A stretch of DNA of 64,000 nt. It comes from SVEL01 sp045125245 (GTDB lineage: Bacteria; Bacillota; Clostridia; Lachnospirales; Lachnospiraceae). Within the stretch, counting starts at the first letter, position 1. Each line of letters opens with the position of its first letter. Positions 7,945 through 15,633 of the stretch are shown one piece after another. The stretch spans positions 7,025 to 71,024 of the forward strand of contig JBGVNF010000118.1 of NCBI GenBank assembly GCA_045125245.1. The letters are read 5' to 3'. The translations under genes were made by a program, and so were the position numbers. The notes under the pieces are model-generated. The model saw nothing but the letters and a program-made list of their open reading frames with translations. It did no database searches and had not been told where the DNA came from.

Positions 7945-8130
7945 ATGGCTAAGACAGCAATGAAAGTTAAGCAGTCACGTAAGGCAAAATTTTCAACACA
8001 GGAATACTCACGTTGTAGAATTTGTGGACGTCCACACGCTTATTTAAGAAAATACGGAATCTGCAGAATTTGCTTCCGTGAATTAGCATACAAAGGTCAG
8101 ATCCCAGGTGTTAAGAAAGCATCTTGGTAA
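7945..8130 (+). CDS. rpsZ: 30S ribosomal protein S14, zinc-binding type
   Basis: This 61-residue protein has the two CxxC pairs of the zinc-binding S14 class at C24/C27 and C40/C43. S14 is a late-joining head protein next to S3 and S10. Many Firmicutes also carry a zinc-independent paralogue elsewhere, which cannot be checked here. It is followed by 294 nt of structured non-coding sequence before rpsH, a gap not expected inside this operon. Confidence 0.97.
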   Translation: MAKTAMKVKQSRKAKFSTQEYSRCRICGRPHAYLRKYGICRICFRELAYKGQIPGVKKASW

Positions 8131-8131
8131 A

Positions 8132-8158
8132 GTTCAAAATTGCTAAGCAATTTTGAAC
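8132..8158 (+). repeat. Perfect 12-bp hairpin after rpsZ
   Basis: GTTCAAAATTGC and GCAATTTTGAAC pair around TAA. The right arm runs directly into the 37-nt repeat unit at 8152-8188. No U-run follows. Confidence 0.75.
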
Positions 8159-8188
8159 AGCTCGAGCGGGAGCGAGAGCCCCTGCCAA
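8152..8188 (+). repeat. 37-nt structured repeat, diverged copy
   Basis: It has the same length as the two copies at 14148-14184 and 14188-14224 and matches them at about 29 of 37 positions. Stem GCTC/GAGC replaces GTCC/GGAC of the other copies, and a G-C pair replaces A-T deeper in, so pairing is kept. The apex is GGGA closed by C-G. Confidence 0.75.
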
Positions 8189-8212
8189 AGAAAACAATAA
8201 ATTTTCTGACAC

Positions 8213-8375
8213 GTCAGATGATACTATGACAACATCACAAGTCATCTGACACAGAAACTCGGTAAGTATGATGGTAAAACCTAGATATGTCGAATTTGCG
8301 TTGCAAATTCTCTCACGGCACTTATAAGTTGTATAAGGATATAGGTTTTCTCACGAAATTCGCTTTGCGAATTTC
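8213..8375 (+). repeat. Cluster of inverted repeats upstream of rpsH
   Basis: Four paired segments are visible. GTCAGATGA (8213) pairs with TCATCTGAC (8242). AAAACCTA (8276) pairs with TAGGTTTT (8342), enclosing GAATTTGC-gtt-GCAAATTC (8292-8310). GAAATTCGC-ttt-GCGAATTTC occupies 8355-8375. No open frame of note and no clear promoter is seen in 8131-8424. Confidence 0.65.
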
Positions 8376-8424
8376 GGCCTCGTATACTGCCATTACACAA
8401 TGTAATCAATAGGAGGAAAAAACA

Positions 8425-8826
8425 ATGGCAATGACAGATCCAATTGCAGATATGCTTACAAGAATCCGTAATGCAAATACTGCTAAGCATGACACAGTAG
8501 ATGTTCCAGCATCTAAGATTAAGTTAGCAATCGCTGAAATTCTTTTAAACGAAGGTTTCATTAAGAGCTATGAAGTAGTTGAAGATGGTAACTTCAAGAC
8601 TATCAAGATTACTTTAAAGTATGGTAAGGATAAGACAGAGAAGATCATCACAGGTCTTAAGAGAATTTCTAAGCCAGGTTTAAGAGTATATGCTGGTAAG
8701 GATGAGCTCCCAAGAGTACTTGGTGGACTCGGTATCGCAATCATTTCAACAAACAAGGGTATCGTTACAGACAAGGAAGCTAGAAAGCTTCAGGTTGGTG
8801 GCGAAGTACTTGCATTTGTTTGGTAG
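8425..8826 (+). CDS. rpsH: 30S ribosomal protein S8
   Basis: This 133-residue protein starts MAMTDPIADMLTRIRNAN, the family signature, and ends with the conserved GGEVLAFVW. S8 is a primary binder of 16S helix 21; in E. coli it represses the spc operon by binding mRNA near rplE. The structured gap in front of this gene is a possible place for such control, but no S8 site was identified. AGGAGG precedes the ATG. Confidence 0.98.
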   Translation: MAMTDPIADMLTRIRNANTAKHDTVDVPASKIKLAIAEILLNEGFIKSYEVVEDGNFKTIKITLKYGKDKTEKIITGLKRISKPGLRVYAGKDELPRVLGGLGIAIISTNKGIVTDKEARKLQVGGEVLAFVW

Positions 8827-8847
8827 TATTATAAAGGAGGTGCGGGC

Positions 8848-9387
8848 ATGTCACGTATAGGAAGAATGCCTATCGCTATTCCTGCAGGTGTAACTGTAGA
8901 AGTAGCAGAAAATAACAAGGTTACTGTAAAAGGACCAAAGGGAACTCTTGAGAGAGTTTTAGCACCAGAGATGAATATCGCAATCGAAGGTGAAGAAGTT
9001 GTTGTTACAAGACCAAATGACTTAAAGAGAATGAAGTCATTACATGGTTTAACAAGAACATTAATCAACAACATGGTTGTTGGTGTATCGACAGGATACG
9101 AGAAGAAACTTGAAGTAAACGGTGTTGGTTACAAGGTTTCTAAGCAGGGCAACAAGATCGTTCTTGCACTTGGTTACTCTCATCCAGTAGAGATGGAAGA
9201 TCCAGCAGGTCTTGAGTCTGTAGTAGAAGGTAACACAATTACTGTTAAGGGTATTGATAAAGAAAAAGTTGGCCAGTACGCTGCTGAAATCAGAAGCAAG
9301 AGAGAGCCTGAACCATACAAGGGTAAGGGTATTAAGTATGTTGATGAAGTAATCAGACGTAAAGTTGGTAAGACTGGTAAGAAATAA
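8848..9387 (+). CDS. rplF: 50S ribosomal protein L6
   Basis: This 179-residue protein starts MSRIGRMPIAIPAGV and shows the two L6 repeats, ending with the conserved EPEPYKGKGIKYVDEVIRRKVGKTGKK. L6 lies near the sarcin-ricin loop. Length is typical; AAAGGAGG precedes the start and rplR follows after 17 nt. Confidence 0.99.
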   Translation: MSRIGRMPIAIPAGVTVEVAENNKVTVKGPKGTLERVLAPEMNIAIEGEEVVVTRPNDLKRMKSLHGLTRTLINNMVVGVSTGYEKKLEVNGVGYKVSKQGNKIVLALGYSHPVEMEDPAGLESVVEGNTITVKGIDKEKVGQYAAEIRSKREPEPYKGKGIKYVDEVIRRKVGKTGKK

Positions 9388-9404
9388 TAAAGGAGTGAAC
9401 AAAG

Positions 9405-9773
9405 ATGGTTAGTAAAGATTGTAGAGCGGCTCTCCGCGAAAATAAGCATAGAAGATTACGTAATCGTTTTTCTGGTACAGCTGAAAGACCACGTTTAGCA
9501 GTTTTTAGAAGCAATAATCATATGTACGCTCAGGTTATTGACGATACAGTTGGAAACACTTTAGTTGCTGCTTCAACACTTGAGAAAGATGTTAAAGCTG
9601 AATTAGAGAAGACTAACAACGTTGATGCTGCTGCATACTTAGGTACTGTTATTGCTAAGAGAGCATTAGAAAAGGGTATTTCAACAGTTGTATTTGACAG
9701 AGGCGGATTCATTTATCAGGGAAAGATCAAGGCTTTAGCTGACGCTGCTAGAGAAGCCGGTCTCGAATTCTAA
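9405..9773 (+). CDS. rplR: 50S ribosomal protein L18
   Basis: This 122-residue protein shows the 5S rRNA binding N-terminus (ENKHRRLRNRFSGTAERPRL) and the C-terminal FDRGGFIYQGKIKALADAAREAGLEF. With L5 it anchors 5S rRNA in the central protuberance. A GGAG site precedes the ATG at 9405. Length is normal. Confidence 0.98.
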   Translation: MVSKDCRAALRENKHRRLRNRFSGTAERPRLAVFRSNNHMYAQVIDDTVGNTLVAASTLEKDVKAELEKTNNVDAAAYLGTVIAKRALEKGISTVVFDRGGFIYQGKIKALADAAREAGLEF

Positions 9774-9791
9774 TAAGGAGGAAAACAACAA

Positions 9792-10301
9792 ATGAAACAT
9801 ACGATTATTGATGCTAGTCAGTTAGAATTAGAAGAAAAAGTAGTTAACATCAAGCGTGTAACTAAGGTTGTTAAGGGTGGTCGTCACTTCAGATTTGCAG
9901 CTTTAGTAGTTGTTGGAGACGGCAAAGGTCACGTAGGTGCAGGTTTAGGCAAGGCAATGGAAATTCCTGAAGCTATTCGTAAGGGTAAAGAAGACGCTAT
10001 GAAGAAGCTCGTTGAGGTTCCAATTGATGCAAACAACAGTATTCCTCATGATTTAGTAGGAAACTTTGGTAGTGCTTCAGTTTTACTTAAGAGAGCTCCA
10101 GAAGGTACTGGTATTATCGCTGGTGGTCCTGCTCGTAATGTATTAGAGCTTGCAGGTATCAAGAATATCCGTACAAAGTCATTAGGTTCAAACAATAAGC
10201 AGAACGTAGTTTTAGCTACAATTAAGGGCTTATCTGAATTAAAGACTCCTGAAGAAGTTGCTAAGCTTCGCGGTAAATCTGTTGAAGAGATATTAGGCTA
10301 A
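9792..10301 (+). CDS. rpsE: 30S ribosomal protein S5
   Basis: This 169-residue protein has the double-stranded RNA-binding-like N-terminal domain (VVKGGRHFRFAALVVVGDG near 25-43) and the conserved GPARNVLELAGIKNIRTKSLGS block. S5 takes part in decoding fidelity with S4 and in the mRNA entry helicase. AAGGAGG lies upstream. Length is typical. Confidence 0.98.
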   Translation: MKHTIIDASQLELEEKVVNIKRVTKVVKGGRHFRFAALVVVGDGKGHVGAGLGKAMEIPEAIRKGKEDAMKKLVEVPIDANNSIPHDLVGNFGSASVLLKRAPEGTGIIAGGPARNVLELAGIKNIRTKSLGSNNKQNVVLATIKGLSELKTPEEVAKLRGKSVEEILG

Positions 10302-10317
10302 TAGGAGGTAATGTAAA

Positions 10318-10500
10318 ATGGCAGATAAGTTAAAGATTACATTAGTTAAATCACCAATTGGTGCGGTTCCAAAGCATGTTAAGACAGTTGAAGCTTTAGG
10401 CTTAAAGAAGCTTAACAAGTCAGTAGAAATGCCTGATAACGCAGCAACAAGAGGAATGATTCAGCAGGTAAGACATTTAGTTAAAGTTGAAGAAATCTAA
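10318..10500 (+). CDS. rpmD: 50S ribosomal protein L30
   Basis: This 60-residue protein reads LKITLVKSPIGAVPKHVKTVEALGL, the classic short bacterial L30. It binds domain II of 23S rRNA. ATAGGAGG precedes the start and rplO follows after a short spacer with AAGGAGG. Confidence 0.97.
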   Translation: MADKLKITLVKSPIGAVPKHVKTVEALGLKKLNKSVEMPDNAATRGMIQQVRHLVKVEEI

Positions 10501-10523
10501 TGAATAAATAAGGAGGTGCAGTG

Positions 10524-10964
10524 ATGAATTTATCAAATTTACAGCCAGCAGATGGCTCAAAGCATAATGATAACTTCAGAAGAGGACGTGGCCACGGTTC
10601 AGGTAACGGTAAGACAGCTGGTAAGGGTCACAAGGGTCAGAAGGCACGTTCAGGAGCTACAAGACCAGGTTTTGAAGGTGGTCAGATGCCTTTATATAGA
10701 AGAATTCCTAAGAGAGGTTTCACAAACAGAAACACTCTTGAGATTATCGGTATCAACGTAAGCGCTCTTGAAGCTTTCGAGGCTGGTTCAGAGGTAACAG
10801 TTGAAACTCTCATTGAGGCTGGTATCGTAAAGAACCCAAGAGACGGCGTTAAGATTCTTGGTAACGGTGAACTTACAAAGAAGCTTACAGTTAAAGCAAA
10901 TGCTTTCTCAGCAGGCGCTAAGGAAAAAATCGAAGCTGTTGGTGGAACTTGCGAGGTGATCTAA
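10524..10964 (+). CDS. rplO: 50S ribosomal protein L15
   Basis: This 146-residue protein starts MNLSNLQPADGSKH. A GTG one codon earlier is in frame, but the ATG is 7 nt from AGGAGG and is preferred. The glycine-rich N-terminal RNA-binding tail (RGRGHGSGNGKTAGKGHKGQ) is clear. L15 is a late assembly protein. Its stop overlaps the secY ATG by one base, so SecY synthesis is probably coupled to L15. Confidence 0.97.
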   Translation: MNLSNLQPADGSKHNDNFRRGRGHGSGNGKTAGKGHKGQKARSGATRPGFEGGQMPLYRRIPKRGFTNRNTLEIIGINVSALEAFEAGSEVTVETLIEAGIVKNPRDGVKILGNGELTKKLTVKANAFSAGAKEKIEAVGGTCEVI

Positions 10965-12328
10965 TGTTTAAGACATTTAAGAACGCACTCAAAGTTAAAG
11001 AGATAAGACAAAAGCTTTTATATACTTTCATAATGATGGTAATTGTCCGTATCGGATGTCAGCTCCCAATTCCGGGAACAAGTCAGTCAGCTATCCAGTC
11101 AGTAATGGGTAGCTTGGCTGCAAGTGACGCATATAGCTTTTTCAGTGCTTTCACAGGTGGTTCATTAGAAAAAATGTCGGTGTTTGCTCTTAGTATTACA
11201 CCATATATTACATCTTCAATTATTATGCAGCTTTTAACAATAGCTATTCCAAAGCTTGAAGAGATGCAGAATGAAGGCGAATCAGGAAGAAAGAAAATTC
11301 AGGAGATTACAAGATATGTTACAGTAGCTCTTGCAGTTGTTGAATCAATTGCTATGGCAATTGGTTTTGGTAACCAGGGAGTATTTGGTAATGTAAAAGC
11401 AATGTCTGGTATGAGATATTTCTTCACAATGTTTACAGTAGTTGTAACAATGACAGCTGGTTCTGCTGTACTTATGTGGATCGGTGAAAGAATTACTGAG
11501 AAGGGTGTTGGTAACGGTATATCAGTCATCCTTATGATTAATATTATTGCAAGAATTCCAAGTGACCTTTATGCATTATATGTAACAAAGGTTCAGATTA
11601 CAGAGACTAATGGACGTTCTCTTGGTGGTGCTGCATTAGCTGCATTTATCATTGTATTCGTTATCGTTGCAATGATAGCATTTGTAGTTGCATTACAGGC
11701 TGCTCAGAGAAAGATTCCAGTACAGTACGCTAAGAAGGTACAGGGAAGACAGATGGTTGGTGGCAATTCAAGCCATATTCCATTAAAGGTTAATACAGCC
11801 GGTGTAGTTCCAGTTATCTTCGCTTCATCATTAATGCAGTTCCCAATCATTATCGCATCAATGTTTGGCAAGGCTGCTGGTTATGGATCAGTTGGAGGTA
11901 CAATCCTTAAGGTATTAAATTCAGGTTCATGGTTTAATACAAAGAGCCTTAAGGAGTTTGCATTTACAGGTGGATTTGTTCTTTATGCAATCCTCGTAAT
12001 CGCATTTGCATACTTCTATACATCAATTACTTTCAACCCAATTGAGGTTGCTAATAATATGAAGAAGTCAGGTGGCTTTATCCCTGGTATCAGACCTGGT
12101 AAGCCAACAGAAGAATACTTAACAAGAATATTGAATTATGTCGTATTCATCGGAGCAATCGCATTATTAATTATTGCAGGACTTCCAATTGTATTCTCAG
12201 GTGTATTTAGTGCGAGTGTATCATTTGCAGGTACTTCATTAATCATCGTAGTAGGTGTTATACTTGATTGTATAGCAAAGATTGAATCTATGATGGTAGT
12301 TCGTAACTATAAAGGATTTTTAGGCTAA
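10964..12328 (+). CDS. secY: Preprotein translocase channel subunit SecY
   Basis: This 454-residue membrane protein forms the central channel of the Sec translocon with SecE and SecG and works with SecA and SRP. It starts MFKTFKNALKVKEIRQK; the ATG at 10964 sits 8 nt after GAGGTG. The plug and lateral-gate signatures are visible (FTGGSLEKMSVFALSITPYI near 67-86; ITEKGVGNGISVILMINII near 178-196). About ten hydrophobic segments are present. Location within the spc operon is standard. Confidence 0.98.
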   Translation: MFKTFKNALKVKEIRQKLLYTFIMMVIVRIGCQLPIPGTSQSAIQSVMGSLAASDAYSFFSAFTGGSLEKMSVFALSITPYITSSIIMQLLTIAIPKLEEMQNEGESGRKKIQEITRYVTVALAVVESIAMAIGFGNQGVFGNVKAMSGMRYFFTMFTVVVTMTAGSAVLMWIGERITEKGVGNGISVILMINIIARIPSDLYALYVTKVQITETNGRSLGGAALAAFIIVFVIVAMIAFVVALQAAQRKIPVQYAKKVQGRQMVGGNSSHIPLKVNTAGVVPVIFASSLMQFPIIIASMFGKAAGYGSVGGTILKVLNSGSWFNTKSLKEFAFTGGFVLYAILVIAFAYFYTSITFNPIEVANNMKKSGGFIPGIRPGKPTEEYLTRILNYVVFIGAIALLIIAGLPIVFSGVFSASVSFAGTSLIIVVGVILDCIAKIESMMVVRNYKGFLG

Positions 12329-12354
12329 TAATAGCCGTTGCAATTAAACATAAT

Positions 12355-12379
12355 AGCCCGCGGCATTGTACCGCGGGTT
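12355..12379 (+). terminator. GC-rich hairpin between secY and adk
   Basis: CCCGCGG (12357-12363) pairs with CCGCGGG (12371-12377) around CATTGTA. No clean U-run follows (TTAGTGTGTTTTAG), so it may attenuate rather than fully stop transcription. Confidence 0.5.
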
Positions 12380-12475
12380 AGTGTGTTTTAGTAAATCGCA
12401 GTTGAAAGTCGACTATGATTCAGTTTATTACAATAAAAAAACTATAGAAAAATATTAATGTTAGGAGGAAAGTAT

Positions 12476-13117
12476 ATGAAGATTATTATGTTAGGTGCTC
12501 CTGGTGCTGGAAAAGGTACACAGGCTAAGATGCTTGCTGATAAGTATATGATTCCACATATCTCAACAGGAGATATTTTTAGAGCAAATATTAAGAATGG
12601 TACAGAGCTTGGTCAGAAGGCTAAGACATATATGGATCAGGGACTTTTAGTTCCAGATGAGCTTGTATGTGATTTGGTTGTAGATAGAGTTCAGCAGGAG
12701 GATTGTAAGGAAGGTTACATCCTTGACGGTTTCCCAAGAACTATTCCACAGGCAGAAGCTTTAGATGCAGCTCTTGCAAATATCGGCTCAAAGATTGACT
12801 ATGCTGTAAACGTTGAGGTTCCAGATGAGAACATCGTAAACAGAATGTCAGGTAGAAGAGCTTGTGTTGCATGTGGTGCAACATATCATATAGTACACAG
12901 CCCTACAAAAGAAGAGGGTATCTGTGATAGATGTGGTAAGGAGTTAATCGTAAGAGAAGACGACAAGCCAGAGACAGTTACAAAGCGTTTAAATGTATAT
13001 CATGAGCAGACACAGCCATTAATCGACTACTACACAAAGCAGGGTGCTTTAAAAGAGGTTGATGGAACAATGAACATGGACGAAGTATTTAACGCTATCG
13101 TTAATATTTTAGGCTAA
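12476..13117 (+). CDS. adk: Adenylate kinase
   Basis: This 213-residue enzyme converts ATP and AMP to two ADP. The start at 12476 (MKIIMLGAPGAGKGTQ) is used; an upstream in-frame start at 12458 overlaps the AGGAGG site. The P-loop GAPGAGKGT is at residues 7-15, and the LID contains four zinc-ligand cysteines at C130, C133, C150 and C153, as in Gram-positive enzymes. FPRTIPQAEAL is the AMP-site region. secY-adk-map-infA is the usual order. Confidence 0.97.
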   Translation: MKIIMLGAPGAGKGTQAKMLADKYMIPHISTGDIFRANIKNGTELGQKAKTYMDQGLLVPDELVCDLVVDRVQQEDCKEGYILDGFPRTIPQAEALDAALANIGSKIDYAVNVEVPDENIVNRMSGRRACVACGATYHIVHSPTKEEGICDRCGKELIVREDDKPETVTKRLNVYHEQTQPLIDYYTKQGALKEVDGTMNMDEVFNAIVNILG

Positions 13118-13139
13118 GCAGGTCCTGGAGGATATAGAT

Positions 13140-13889
13140 ATGGTTTCTATAAAATCTCAAAGCGAAATTGCTCTTATGAGAGAGGCAGGAAAGATTCTTG
13201 CTAAGGTTCATGAGGAACTTAAAGATGCTATTAGACCTGGAATGTCTACATTAGACATTGATAGACTTGGCGAAAAAATCATCCGTGGATATGGATGTAT
13301 TCCTTCATTTTTAAATTATAATGGCTATCCTGCTTCAATCTGTGTCTCAGTAAATGATGAAGTGGTACACGGAATTCCTCATAAGGATCATATACTTTAT
13401 GAAGGAGATATAGTTAGTCTTGATGCGGGAGTTATCTACAAGGGATATCATGCTGATGCAGCAAGAACATACGGAGTAGGTAAAATCAGTGATGAAGCAG
13501 CGAAACTTATAGAAGTTACAAAGCAAAGCTTTTTTGAAGGAATTAAAATGGCAAAAGATGGTAATCATTTACATGACATATCAAATGCAATTGCAGATTA
13601 CTGTGAGAGCTTTGGTTATGGAGTGGTAAGGGATTTGGTAGGCCATGGAATAGGTAAAAACTTACACGAAGACCCACAGATTCCAAACTTCCATCAGAGA
13701 AGAAGAGGAATTAAGCTTCAGAAGGGAATGACACTTGCTATCGAACCAATGGTAAACGCAGGAACATATGAAGTTGCTTGGTTGGATGATGATTGGACAG
13801 TTGTTTCCGATGATGGTTCATTATCAGCTCACTACGAGAATACAATTCTTATTACAGACGGTGAGCCAGAGATTTTAACAATTCTTTAA
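13140..13889 (+). CDS. map: Methionine aminopeptidase, type I
   Basis: This 249-residue dinuclear metalloenzyme removes the initiator methionine from new proteins. Recognisable blocks are VHGIPHKDHILYEGDIVSLDAG, the metal aspartates in GVIYKGYHADAARTYGVG, VGHGIGKNLHEDPQIPNF and the glutamate in GMTLAIEPMVN. The start ATG at 13140 is preceded by GGAGG. The KOW-domain gene often found between map and infA in Clostridia is absent; infA follows after 19 nt. Confidence 0.96.
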   Translation: MVSIKSQSEIALMREAGKILAKVHEELKDAIRPGMSTLDIDRLGEKIIRGYGCIPSFLNYNGYPASICVSVNDEVVHGIPHKDHILYEGDIVSLDAGVIYKGYHADAARTYGVGKISDEAAKLIEVTKQSFFEGIKMAKDGNHLHDISNAIADYCESFGYGVVRDLVGHGIGKNLHEDPQIPNFHQRRRGIKLQKGMTLAIEPMVNAGTYEVAWLDDDWTVVSDDGSLSAHYENTILITDGEPEILTIL

Positions 13890-13908
13890 TAGATGGAGGT
13901 TTTAGAAT

Positions 13909-14127
13909 ATGGCAAAGACAGACGTTATTGAAATAGAAGGAACAGTATTAGAGAAGTTACCTAATGCAATGTTCAAGGTAGAGTTAGAGAACGGTCATCA
14001 GGTTTTCGCACATATCAGCGGAAAGCTTCGTATGAATTTCATCCGAATCATTCCAGGTGATAAGGTTACAATAGAACTTTCACCATACGACTTATCAAAA
14101 GGCAGAATAGTATGGAGAGATAAATAA
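13909..14127 (+). CDS. infA: Translation initiation factor IF-1
   Basis: This 72-residue S1-like OB-fold protein starts MAKTDVIEIEGTVLEKLPNAM and ends with SPYDLSKGRIVWRDK, the standard length. IF-1 occupies the 30S A site during initiation. GGAGG precedes the ATG. It is followed by hairpins and two tandem 37-nt repeats before rpmJ. Confidence 0.99.
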   Translation: MAKTDVIEIEGTVLEKLPNAMFKVELENGHQVFAHISGKLRMNFIRIIPGDKVTIELSPYDLSKGRIVWRDK

Positions 14128-14154
14128 GTTCAAAGTTTCGTAGAAACTTTGAAC
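14128..14154 (+). repeat. Perfect 12-bp hairpin after infA
   Basis: GTTCAAAGTTTC and GAAACTTTGAAC pair around GTA. The outer six bases equal those of the hairpin at 8132-8158, while the inner stem has changed on both sides, keeping pairing. It merges into the 37-nt repeat that follows. Confidence 0.8.
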
Positions 14155-14224
14155 AGTCCGAACGGAAGTGAGGACCCCCGCCAAAATTTTGAACAGTCCG
14201 AACGGAAGTGAGGACCCTAGCCAA
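14148..14224 (+). repeat. Two tandem copies of a 37-nt structured repeat
   Basis: Units are 14148-14184 and 14188-14224, offset 40 bp and differing at two bases. Each can form GTCC/GGAC, a GA-GA internal step, AC/GT and a GGAA tetraloop. A diverged copy is at 8152-8188. Confidence 0.85.
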
Positions 14225-14270
14225 GGATTCCGAGTGTTATAATAAATTTGTAAATTCTGTAAATTAGTAC

Positions 14271-14302
14271 TTGCAATTTGACAAATGCTATGTTACTATA
14301 AT
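14271..14302 (+). promoter_or_regulatory. Promoter-like sequence upstream of rpmJ
   Basis: A perfect TATAAT is at 14297-14302. Candidate -35 boxes TTGCAA (14271) and TTGACA (14278) are 20 and 13 bp away, neither ideal. The flanking AGTACTTGCAAT matches the sequence around the rpsJ promoter, which suggests a real promoter with unusual spacing. Confidence 0.45.
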
Positions 14303-14334
14303 ACTCGGACTTTTTTTGAAAGGAGGATTTTACT

Positions 14335-14448
14335 GTGAAGGTTAGATCATCAGTTAAACCAATTTGCGAAAAATGCAAAATCATTAAGAGAAAAGGAAGC
14401 ATTAGAGTAATCTGTGAAAATCCAAAGCACAAGCAGAGACAGGGCTAA
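14335..14448 (+). CDS. rpmJ: 50S ribosomal protein L36, zinc-binding type
   Basis: A GTG-initiated 37-codon frame encodes MKVRSSVKPICEKCKIIKRK and ends HKQRQG. Zinc ligands C11, C14, C27 and H33 are all present, giving the C+ form of L36. AAGGAGG lies 8 nt upstream. L36 joins late in 50S assembly. It lies between infA and rpsM, where rpmJ is expected. Confidence 0.97.
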   Translation: MKVRSSVKPICEKCKIIKRKGSIRVICENPKHKQRQG

Positions 14449-14747
14449 TTATATAGCGTCTTTGTGATGTAATCGCGGTTGTAAAACAACTACGGTTATA
14501 TTTGTATGCGGCTGCAGCGATGGAACACCAGGATGCGTGTGACTATAATACTCTCAATTAGGAGCACGAGAAATGATGGGAAATTGCTTAACTATAAACG
14601 GAATTGTACTTATATAAGAAGAATTCCTCACATTGAGAAGAAGCGTTGGGCTACGCACACATTTCAGACGTTCATTGAACGGGCTGCGCAAGTAATGGTT
14701 CTTTATTACTATTTAATTAAGAATATTTTGATGGAGGTGTAATACAC
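14449..14747 (+). promoter_or_regulatory. Leader-like region between rpmJ and rpsM
   Basis: These 299 nt carry no convincing gene. A 78-codon frame at 14506-14742 has no ribosome site and no recognisable protein pattern. GTTGT-aaa-ACAAC forms a small hairpin near 14478-14490, and TATAAT at 14544-14549 has no good -35. In E. coli the alpha operon leader ahead of rpsM binds S4; a similar role here is possible but no S4 pseudoknot was identified. Confidence 0.4.
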
Positions 14748-15116
14748 ATGGCTCGTATTTCAGGTGTAGACTTACCAAGAGAAAAGCGTATTGAAATCGG
14801 ATTAACTTACATTTACGGTATCGGTAGAGTAACAGCTACAAAGATTCTTGAAGCTGCTGGCGTAAATCCAGATACACGTGTTAGAGACTTAACAGATGAT
14901 GAAGTTAAGAAGATTAGTGCTGTAATCGATGAGAATCACACTGTAGAAGGTGATTTAAGAAGAGAAATCATCATGAACATCAAGAGATTACAGGAAATCG
15001 GATGCTACAGAGGTATCCGTCATAGAAAGGGACTTCCAGTTCGTGGTCAGAAGACAAAGACAAACGCTAGAACAAGAAAAGGTCCTAAGAAGACAGTTGC
15101 TGGTAAGAAGAAATAA
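14748..15116 (+). CDS. rpsM: 30S ribosomal protein S13
   Basis: This 122-residue protein starts MARISGVDLPREKRIEIGLT and ends with the basic tail GPKKTVAGKKK that reaches P-site tRNA. RGIRHRKGLPVRGQKTKTNA is the family signature. GGAGGTG precedes the start. rpsK follows after 103 nt, in which no gene is seen. Confidence 0.98.
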   Translation: MARISGVDLPREKRIEIGLTYIYGIGRVTATKILEAAGVNPDTRVRDLTDDEVKKISAVIDENHTVEGDLRREIIMNIKRLQEIGCYRGIRHRKGLPVRGQKTKTNARTRKGPKKTVAGKKK

Positions 15117-15219
15117 GTTTAATAAACTTATGACAGCTTAGTATGTGAAAAATCGCATACATTATTATAATGAAACAAATAACGAAAAATTAGATACCCA
15201 TAAGGGAGGTTAGTTTAAA

Positions 15220-15612
15220 ATGGCTAAAGTTACAAAGAAAGTGACAAAAAAGCGTGTAAAGAAAAACGTTGAACGCGGACAGGCACATATTCAGGCATCT
15301 TTCAACAATACAATTGTTACATTAACAGATGCTGAAGGTAATGCATTATCTTGGGCAAGTGCTGGTGGTCTAGGATTTAGAGGTTCAAAGAAATCTACTC
15401 CTTATGCAGCTCAGATGGCAGCAGAAACTGCTACTAAGGCAGCTTTAGTGCACGGCTTAAAGTATGTAGATGTAATGGTTAAGGGACCAGGTTCAGGAAG
15501 AGAAGCAGCAATTCGTGCTCTCTCAGCTTGCGGTCTTGAAGTAACAAGTATTAAGGACGTTACTCCAGTTCCACATAACGGATGTCGCCCACCAAAGCGT
15601 AGAAGAGTCTAA
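15220..15612 (+). CDS. rpsK: 30S ribosomal protein S11
   Basis: This 130-residue protein shows the S11 signature VKGPGSGREAAIRAL and the C-terminal VTPVPHNGCRPPKRRRV. S11 sits on the platform near the E site. GGGAGG precedes the ATG. A lysine-rich N-terminus of about 15 residues is typical for Firmicutes. Confidence 0.98.
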   Translation: MAKVTKKVTKKRVKKNVERGQAHIQASFNNTIVTLTDAEGNALSWASAGGLGFRGSKKSTPYAAQMAAETATKAALVHGLKYVDVMVKGPGSGREAAIRALSACGLEVTSIKDVTPVPHNGCRPPKRRRV

Positions 15613-15633
15613 TCTAATAGGAGGTGCAGATAA

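Noticed and set aside
14506..14742. A 78-codon open frame between rpmJ and rpsM
   Set aside because: No ribosome site and no recognisable composition or motif; the region behaves as a leader.
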